A DNA stretch of 64,000 nucleotides. Origin: Priapulus caudatus. Lineage: Eukaryota > Priapulida > Priapulimorpha > Priapulimorphida > Priapulidae. Shown here one piece after another: positions 56,333 to 64,000 of the stretch. The translations under genes and the position numbers were made by a program. The DNA is taken from assembly GCF_000485595.1 (NCBI RefSeq), contig NW_014577086.1:718397-782396 (forward strand), given 5' to 3'. Below the pieces are notes generated by a model. The model was not told the DNA's origin and did not search any database. It worked only from the letters and a program-made list of their open reading frames with translations. Positions within the stretch are counted from its first letter, which is position 1, and each line of letters opens with the position of its first letter.

Positions 56333-58790
56333 TATACAAATCGATAACGAGAGATGTAGGGAGTAAGATGTGAGATTGGTAGAGATGAGAGATCCTGACA
56401 GATTGGGGGGATGCTACGATGAAAGTTGCTATATATTTATGCTGTAGTTGCTATATATTTAGAATATTATATTGGGAGAGAGGGGGCAAGAGAGAGGAGA
56501 CAGGGGGAGAAAGAGGGTGACAGAGAGAAAGAAAAAGAGCGAGTGCAAAGAGTTGCTGAGAGCTAGACCGAGCCTAAAGGAGAGAGATAGAAAGCGAGGG
56601 AAAGACGAGCAAAAGAGACCAGGCGAAGAAGCTAGTTAGAGATGAAACGAAAAAGGGGGAAAGAAAGAGAGGGGTGGAGCTGCGGAGAGCTAGTGAGAGC
56701 ATACACAAACCAATATTATCGTTAGGATTTCATGCCCGCTGTGCTGGCTTAGGTTTCACACAGCTGTCCCGCCGGCGTTGCACAATGGCGCCGACTGAGC
56801 GTGCGCAGTATGCAGCCACTAAGCTACTTCCTCTTAAGCCGAGCAGCAAAAACAGTTTGTTGATGACGGACGTTGTTTACGCCTCTCTCAGCGTGCGGCT
56901 GACAACCAGAAGCGTCATGCGCGGGGGGGGGAGGGGGGCATGTATATGTTTAACCGAGTGACCAGCTTGTCCGCCAGAAACAGGAAGTTGTTGTGTATTG
57001 ACGATTATGAATTGGCGAAAGCGTGCGCTGTGGTAGCGTCTGTTGATGCATTCTCCTGATCCATGGAGCTGCGGTTCTGTCGCCAACGGCGTTTCTTGCA
57101 TGCGAGTCCGTTGAGAGAACCGCGTGGATAAAAAGCAATCGGCGGTGAATATTGGAAGTGCTTCGGGGCCGACGATGGTTGGATAATCCATGGCTCACGG
57201 ATGCGGTGATGAATGGACGCGCGTCCGCTTCTATCGGCAGGTGGTAATTGATTTGCCTGATGTGACACAGGCGGGATAAAGAGATAATTAACATGCATGC
57301 AACGAAAAGCCGTAAAACCAAACGTGGGGCGTCAGCAGCGCTCTTCCCGGCCGGCCATATAATCAAAACAATTTTGTATGGCGTCCATGCAATAAGTATA
57401 TAGGCCGGTATAAACGGCGAAACGGAACACCACTCGACAGACGCAACGCTCACAACGCCGTCTGCGTATGTGTACGCCAAGATGCCTAGGCCTGCTGCGG
57501 ACGAGACATGACTTGGTACCTCTAGCCCGCACGGCCGTTATCACTGGTAGTTTTCCACGCAACGTGCAGATAAGCGTAAATGTGTGTAAAACTGCGCACG
57601 CGTGCGATGGTTTCTGCTACTTCTCGCAGCCCGCGGTATATTGATCTGATGCGATCACGGACATGTATCGATTAGTTTCAGTCCGCTCAATAATAGTGGC
57701 TTACCAGTGTTAACCTATCGGCAGCAATATAAAGTGCAGTGAAATTCGCTAGAGAGAGTCATTTTCATTTGACGCTTGCACGGCCTTGCATGATCAGATG
57801 GCTGTGTAATTAGAAAGCCACGCTTAGACTAGAGCCTCATCAGCAAGCGAAAACGGCGCACTATAACTAGCTTATTGTGGATTATGTTGGATTTGAGAAC
57901 GGGAAAAACGTGCGCACTATTGCGTGTGATAGTGTCTAAACCGAAAATTGGCTAAAAACGTTATATTTTTTTAAGAATCACGTTAGGCTGAACTATAACG
58001 ATGTGCTATTTTCACCATAGCGATGTTGCTACAATTGCTTGATTTAACCTAGCCTTGGCCTGGTTGTAATTCTGGCATCATTGTGCACTCAAACGCAAGC
58101 ATCGCCCAAGCTCCTGTCAAACATGGCCGCCTAGCTGAACCCCACGCTCTACCTACACGCACGCCCGTAGGAACGGGGGGGGGGAGGGGGGCGCCTGCCC
58201 CCAATAATTTTCAGAAAATTAGCCAGCAACAAATGCTGACAGTGAACGTTCTTTTAGCAGCTTGAAGCGAATAAAGTCTTATCTGAGGTTCCCTCTATGG
58301 GGCAAAAACGTCTCAACAGCATAATGACCATGCATGTGCACAAAGAAGTAACAGATTCTGACAGATATAGGGAACGAATTTGTCACAGATTGCGATCATA
58401 GGATTTTTATTTTCGTAAAATATTCGGACAAGTCGACAAAATCTTCAATACATTCCACCGCCACACAAACCGAAGAGACATATCTATTCTTGGACATAAT
58501 GTGTTGCTCATCACATACATTAAGTACATGTATATAACAGTTTGTTACATAATGCACATATCATTTATGCACGTTTCATTCTTTTCTCCCAGCATGCATG
58601 TATAATGTAACATTTGCAATGCCAAATTCACGAGAAAGCATCATTTCAATATTAAAAATTAAAATGTTTTCCAGACCATCCCCCCATCTCGGCGCGACGC
58701 GCCTCGCATTCTCGCAAGCACACAAGCGCGTCTATAACCCATTGCACCCCCCCCCCTATGTCATATACCTTCCTACGAGCCTGCCTACTC
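56333..58790. other. No gene recognised over 2.4 kb
   Basis: GA-rich sequence at 56470-56690 and polyG runs near 56923 and 58168. CGTAGGAACGGGGG..CCTGCCCCC near 58157-58202 looks like an eroded transposon end. No coding frame is supported. Confidence 0.45.
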
Positions 58791-58794
58791 GCAG

Positions 58795-58944
58795 ACGCAC
58801 AGACGCACAGACGCACAGACGCACAGACGCACAGACGCACAGACGCAAACACGCGCGCACAGATTATGCACGCAGACGCACGCACGTATGCGCGCGCACG
58901 CTCACACACACACACACTGTGCGTGTGCGTGCGTGTGTGCGTTC

Positions 58945-58988
<44 letters not shown>

Positions 58989-58990
58989 TT
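58795..58990. repeat. (CAGACGCA)n octamer followed by CA/GT repeats
   Basis: Six to seven octamers at 58795-58848, then ACGC and CACA repeats, then GT to about 58986. Confidence 0.95.
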
Positions 58991-59308
58991 TACGCTGCGT
59001 CCTATCTATGCGTTATATTATAGGCTAGGACAGCCCATGCCGAACATGATCACGACGATGTGGTTATCACGCAATAATATACATGAACATTTCGTCAACA
59101 TGTCGTCTTTCTATGTTGTTCCCTACGACTCGCGATTGCACGGCGTCTGATAATCATCCGAGCCGCCTCCACTACTACTCGTCGGTTTTCCTAATTGAGC
59201 GCTCCGGAAGCTTGGATTCAGCTGTCGCGGCATCCATCTGGTCTTTCGAAATACCCAACTAAGCATACCAATACTTCTATAGTGTGTGCGGTATAATGTT
59301 TAAGCCAG

Positions 59309-59370
59309 CATTAGGCATTAGGCATTAGGCATTAGGCATTAAACATTAGGCATTAGACATTAGGCATTAG
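59309..59370. repeat. (ATTAGGC)n heptamer repeat
   Basis: About eight units of ATTAGGC with ATTAAAC and ATTAGAC variants. Confidence 0.95.
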
Positions 59371-59439
59371 TGCATTGCGAAGTTTCCACAGACGACACGA
59401 AAACAGCACAGACTAAACGTGAAATTTTGAGAATTCGTA

Positions 59440-59501
59440 GAGGGAGAGAGGTGGAGAGAAGAGCGAGAGGTAGAGAGAGCTGACGAAGAGCGACAGAGAG
59501 A

Positions 59502-59563
<62 letters not shown>

Positions 59564-59640
59564 GAAAAAGAGAGAAGCAGAGAAAATGGGAAGCGGGAGA
59601 GATAAGAGCGAGAGGTAGAGAGAGAGAAAGAGAGAGCGCG
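59440..59640. repeat. (GA)n microsatellite
   Basis: Pure GA from about 59504 to 59560, surrounded by GAGAGC, GAGGTA and GAAAAAG sequence. Confidence 0.97.
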
Positions 59641-59730
59641 GTGCCTGTGGGTGCCTTGTCTCCTGACATATAATACGAGAGTTGGAGCGATTGGACTGGA
59701 ACGCGTGAATAGAATGTTGCTGCTACTATT

Positions 59731-59948
59731 GCTAATAGGGTCTATGTCCCCCAGGGTACTGCCGGAACGTACCCTGGGTACGGTCCGGTATACCGGAACG
59801 TACTCTGGTCACTATTTGATATGGTTAGGGTTAGGATTAGGGTTAGGGTTAGGGTTAGGATTAGGGTTAGGGTTCGGGTTCGGGTTAGGGAGTAGGGGTA
59901 CCCAGGGTACGTTCCTGCAGTACCCCGGGGGACATAGACCCTCTCAGC
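59731..59948. mobile_element. 218-bp TIR element carrying telomeric repeats, 8-bp TSD GCTACTAT
   Basis: The core arms, 59737-59781 and 59898-59942, are inverted copies of 45 bp with two mismatches; they begin AGGGTCTATGTCCCCC and include GGAACGTACCCTGGGTAC. Pairing continues outward as GCTAAT and ATTAGC-like ends. GCTACTAT flanks both sides (59722-59729 and 59949-59956), with one extra T on the left. The interior holds the telomeric block. No coding sequence, so non-autonomous. Confidence 0.85.
59825..59890 (+). repeat. Interstitial telomeric repeat, 11 hexamers
   Basis: Eleven consecutive hexamers: seven TTAGGG, two TTAGGA and two TTCGGG. The G-rich strand is the plus strand. The block is wholly inside the TIR element, so it is not a chromosome end. 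Confidence 0.97.
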
Positions 59949-59982
59949 GCTACTATGCGATATATTACCATTATATGCTACC

Positions 59983-60047
59983 GAGAGTCCATAATAGAAT
60001 ATGGACCATAAATAATCCATTTTCTATTATTATATTATAGACTCTTG
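59983..60047. mobile_element. Palindromic micro-element (65 bp) with perfect 8-bp TSD ATGCTACC
   Basis: The left arm GAGAGTCCATAATAGAA and the right arm, inverse of CAAGAGTCTATAATATAA, match with small indels. ATGCTACC lies at 59975-59982 and 60048-60055. It starts 34 bp after the telomeric-repeat element ends. Confidence 0.8.
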
Positions 60048-60055
60048 ATGCTACC

Positions 60056-60475
60056 TGCCAGTTTTTGCTCTCTAGTTGCCATAGGATACGTTGATGCTGT
60101 TCTATTATGAAAATTGTCAAAGGCATATTGTGGTCGATGATTTGATCCAGATAATACTCGGTGTCAGATATGCAGAAACTATATACCCGACGTGGAAGAG
60201 AATGATGATATTGTACACAAGGATATTGTATTCTTTGTCTACCCAATGAAAAGTGTATCTTGAAAGCGTTTATTGTCATATGACCTTCCCCTTCCACACA
60301 CAAAATGAGTTGTACGCGCACATACACACCCGTGCGCACACGCGCGCGCGCGAGCGCTCCCACGCATCCATACGCAGTTTTTTCTTACTGTACCAATTCA
60401 AACGGGATTCATTGAAAAATTACGAACTGCGGTTGTATATTGAGTGGATTGACGTCTTACGTCACACATGTGCGC
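60056..60475. other. No gene recognised
   Basis: A short (CG)n run lies near 60338-60350. No supported coding frame. Confidence 0.45.
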
Positions 60476-60480
60476 ACCAA

Positions 60481-60617
60481 TTTAGCGTAGTGCTAAATAT
60501 AAGATTAGCATACAATGCTTGTACGTACGTAATTAAGGTTCAAGCCTTCCATTTAGCGTAGTGCTAAATATACTATTAGCATACAATGCCTGTACGTACG
60601 TAAGGTTCAAGCCTTTA
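60481..60617. repeat. 71-bp direct duplication
   Basis: TTTAGCGTAGTGCTAAATAT, then ATTAGCATACAATGC and GTACGTACGTAA, then GGTTCAAGCC, occur twice, at 60481 and 60552, with a few differences. Confidence 0.95.
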
Positions 60618-60984
60618 ATTTGTGATTTTACTAATGATTATCATCAGCCTTCTACTAACCTTTTAAATTCTAACGAGATCTGTTTGCCGGCGCTGTTTTT
60701 ACATTTTATGAAGAATTTATCTCATTATTCTCAACAGTTAACCGCAACGAAATGAATCGCTACAGATTTTCATTTCTAAACTAGATAATAATAGACAATG
60801 TTATGAAAGCACGCTTAGCCCTAGATTAGACATCTTCGGTTTCACTCTATATATGACAAGCGTTTGCTTACACAGTAAATCATAATCTCCTATGTGCGTA
60901 GACCCAGAAGTTTCACCGTGCATGCAGTACCTTATAGAACACGTAACCATGAGGGGCAGTATCGTTAGATGTAGTTTCAACATT
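60618..60984. other. No gene recognised
   Basis: No supported coding frame. Confidence 0.45.
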
Positions 60985-61115
60985 AAAACTCCTATGATGC
61001 GCACAACACATACAACAATATTTGTCATAGGAAAAATCTTCCAATAGTGACAAATAGTGTCATAGGAGAGCGTAAATGCGTATGTCGTATTTGTCATAGA
61101 TGCTAGCAGAACAGG
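60985..61115 (-). mobile_element. Half copy of the TATTTGTCATAG foldback family
   Basis: Read on the minus strand, GCCTGTTCTGCTAGCATC, ATGACAAATACGACATACG, the GCTCTCCTATGACA block and TGTATGTGTTGTGCGCATCA match 2583-2712 closely. Similarity stops after AGTTTTAA, so only one half of the foldback is present. Confidence 0.85.
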
Positions 61116-61119
61116 CTGG

Positions 61120-64000
61120 TAGTTTCACGGCGCGAAAGTGGAGTCAGTGAGCAGTAATTGAGTTGCTACCGTGCATGGGATCCCCCGAGATCTGGTGCCT
61201 GTCTTTCGTCCATGCAGAAGTCGATGTGATTGTCTAAAGAACCCACACTGAAAGTGATTGCACATAGGGTTGCGTTGCCTCGTAGTGCCTATAAATAGAT
61301 GGGCTCTATTCGGGAACGATATTCCGCGTCCGGTAATCTCTCATTTCAGTTTCTGTCTCGTGTTCCTCCCTAGAGAAGTCAGACGCACACCTAGATGCAT
61401 ACAAATTCATCAATCGTAGAAGCGTTGAGAAAGATCAATCGGAGATAGTAGACTTTCTCCGTACACTGGATGGTGGCACAAAAATGTGTCACGTAATGTA
61501 CATTAGAATACCGCGGCTACACTGCACTTACTGTTGGTGATCCCTCGATCTTGCGATATTCTTAACTCATTTTGCATACATTTAATCCCCACTGTGGCTT
61601 TTAAGCGAGATGCAGGTGTCACTGGTGGTGTAACGCGTAAACACTACGCCATATCGATCGATCAATTATTTTATTGATATCTGTTCCTGTACTTTAGATA
61701 TCTGTTTCATTTACGTTTCGAACAGGCCATGGTGCTAAAGAGACACGGGAGGTGTATAACTAGTAGGTCTGAGGTGTATTGTTGAATTATTATTACGTGA
61801 CCTCTATTGGCCCGGTAAAATGGTTAAATGGTGAATGACTGAAACCATGTCTGACGTTCGAAGCTATAACTGCGCAATAGGAAAAGGTATCGATACAAGG
61901 TGAAGTGTGAAGGCAAGTGGGATGTACAACGTTACTTCTGATGTTCTTTTTAGTGAGCTTCACGTAATAAATCATAGGTAAACTAAGGCATGGAAATGTT
62001 GATTTTTGTGTATGCTTAAAGCGAGTCTATATTATGTCACCCCTGATATGATGATCTAGACTTTACGCAGATGGACGGTATAACTGTGATTGCACGTAGC
62101 ACACGTGGGGACACCTACCGATGGAACGATAAGCCATAGGTCATATAGTGACAAATAAATGTTGAAATAGATGGTGGTATCGAAGTAAACGCTCAATATT
62201 TCCGTTTTAATTGCAGATAATAATTATAGAACCGCGGTTGTTAGGCGATATAAAATTTTGACAAATAACGTTATTATTTCTTACGCTCCTATTTGCGCTA
62301 CATCAAATGCGTTTTTGCGATGGAATTTATAAACGTATGTAAATCACTAATTCACAACGTGAGACCCGGTAACGGCAGCTGCAAGTGTCACGTCACTTTC
62401 AGGAATCCAGCGCTCCGAAGAAAAATTCCAGTCAATATTCCACGACACGAATTTGTGCAGCAAAAATTATTATAATCCATGAATAGACATGCTAGCTATA
62501 CAATACGAGAATAATTATGAATTTTTTACACACACGCGCATATTAACACGCATATTAATACATACGCATATTAATAGAATGGCATACGCATATTAACGAG
62601 CGGACACAAGATAGTATAGAAGAAGGAAATGGCCTCGTTTGAGAACAGGAGCAATCACAACCAGACGGATAAATTCGATTCGTTAAAAATACAATTAGAC
62701 GATTACACAAACCCCAATCAACGCTATTTTACATTCAGCTGCAGTAAATCGTAGTCAGAGTAAAAGCTGCATCGGGTAGGGACGTGATTACAAAAATAGA
62801 AATGCAAGCGCCATTCATGTCACGAAGACGATGGTAATAACTAGAGATACAAAAGAATTTCATATTATGGCTCAATTCAAATGATTACGTCTTACGTGCA
62901 TCTCGATATTTAACAGTCCCACGCGGACATAGCGTGGATGTGTGAATTCAAATAAAACGCCTACAATGCGAATGAAGCACGAGACTTGATGAAACCCACT
63001 TACCTGACACCATTAGATGGTGCTTATATGATGCTACTCACACCTACGTCCAGCGTGCAGAAAGCGCAATGGAACAAATTCAAATCCGCCTGCGTGCGTT
63101 CTTCTTATTTGTAATTTGGTTTTGGCATGAAATGGAGGTGTCTGTGTTAGCATTTGGCGATGGGAATATCATAATAGAGAAAATGTAGCAACAAGCTTCA
63201 GTTGTGTCATCGCCTTTTATATTACGCAACCAACAGTCCCATTTACGCACCCCCCTTTAATCACCACCCTTATTGACGAGACAGTGTAGTTTATCACGCG
63301 TTTGACAACACCACGGACGTCCTCTTTCTGACGCCTCACATCTCTGACCCATTTCGTCTCCTCTCCTCAACCTTTTTGACGACCCCTTATCGACCATACC
63401 TTTACCAACCATCCTCGTCATCATCATTTCTATTCGCCCGTATAGCATCTGCACGCGCTAAACTAGTAAGCTAGTTGGTTTGCCTTGCTAAGATGCACGT
63501 ATCGATCAAGTCTGTTCAGCTAGATCGCGCTGTCTGTCGTAAGCGTCTGCTCTCTAATGTGTTTTCACTAATACTCGACTCGTAGGGTATGCTATAGGCG
63601 TTTTATTCTATGCAAATTCAATTTGGCAAAGGTAAGCTGCATTATCTGCATTCCCTTCATGCAAACGATAGGCCCTACGCAAAGAAACTGATCGAAATCA
63701 CAATGTAAGCGCAAACGTTTATGTCAAGCGGATCTGTTTATAGTTATCGCAGCGTCGAAAGAATTCATCCGAATAATATTTTCTGGCAGCATCAGCGTAC
63801 CCCTCGCCAAAATCACAAGCCGAGTTCATAGCCATCAGACAGTCACATTTTGTGCGGAGTAACATAATAAGATAAGTGTGTGCGCAGCTCGTCTGGGGGA
63901 CATACCGACAGAAAGGACTTTCTTCATTTCGCGAAAATATGACATAGACACTACGATGCAAACAAAAAACGCAAAAAACGGGTGTGATATCCAGGTGGAG
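61120..64000. other. No gene recognised to the right edge
   Basis: Short unsupported frames only. CAGGGGTGACATAATA on the minus strand at about 62032-62047 looks like a single decayed micro-element arm. CATATTAA repeats occur near 62538-62595. Confidence 0.5.

Noticed and set aside
55881-56339. 152-codon Tyr/Leu/Ser/Ile frame resembling a membrane protein
   Set aside because: Translation of (GATA)n on the minus strand.
59825-59890. Chromosome end
   Set aside because: The telomeric hexamers are only 66 bp long and enclosed by inverted arms and unique sequence on both sides.

Overview
This window is intergenic or intronic DNA from a eukaryote, most likely an aquatic invertebrate animal. The evidence is one short coding exon with consensus splice sites, several families of DNA transposons and MITEs, relics of non-LTR retrotransposons, tRNA-derived SINE pieces, an interstitial TTAGGG telomeric block, extensive microsatellites, and two assembly gaps (810 N at 26522-27331 and 10 N at 38233-38242). 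CpG is not obviously depleted. TTAGGG telomeres together with this transposon mix fit a lophotrochozoan or invertebrate deuterostome; I cannot name the species. There are no operons, ribosome binding sites, CRISPR arrays or other prokaryotic features.

Coding content is minimal. The only credible cellular exon is a 111-base phase 1-1 exon at 44355-44465 (+) encoding one complete LDL-receptor class A module; the rest of its gene is not visible. Three broken transposon coding pieces are present: the C-terminal tail of an RTE/endonuclease-RT type LINE (3212-3700, minus), the frameshifted C-terminal tail of another LINE (13736-14072, plus), and the N-terminal part of a PIF/Harbinger transposase (21316-21594, minus). 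Almost all other long open frames are read through simple repeats or minisatellites.

Layout. 1-3000: 86-bp tandem repeat, a CGTAA array with helical-pitch periodicity, and a foldback repeat. 5587-10456: a 4.87-kb candidate transposon with terminal inverted repeats, a 5-bp target duplication and a very large internal inverted repeat built of C-rich/G-rich minisatellite and purine/pyrimidine tracts. 10940-20520: a small MITE, a GC-rich minisatellite, a LINE relic and simple repeats. 20580-31000: Harbinger relic and a dispersed repeat family in several partial copies, two of which carry a GGGATG minisatellite ending in a Helitron-like 3' terminus. 31000-44000: simple repeats, a 22-bp minisatellite and MITEs with clear target duplications. 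44355: the LDLa exon. 45000-64000: long GT, GATA, GA and TCTG arrays, palindromic micro-elements, and a TIR element carrying 11 telomeric hexamers.

The most unusual content is a set of very short, nearly pure palindromes (33-65 bp) that are mostly flanked by direct repeats of about 8 bp, as transposase insertions are. Six or more share the arm consensus CRRGRGYNNATAAYR. They look like transposons reduced to two terminal inverted repeats. Close to one of them is a 218-bp TIR element, also with an 8-bp duplication, that carries the telomeric repeats.
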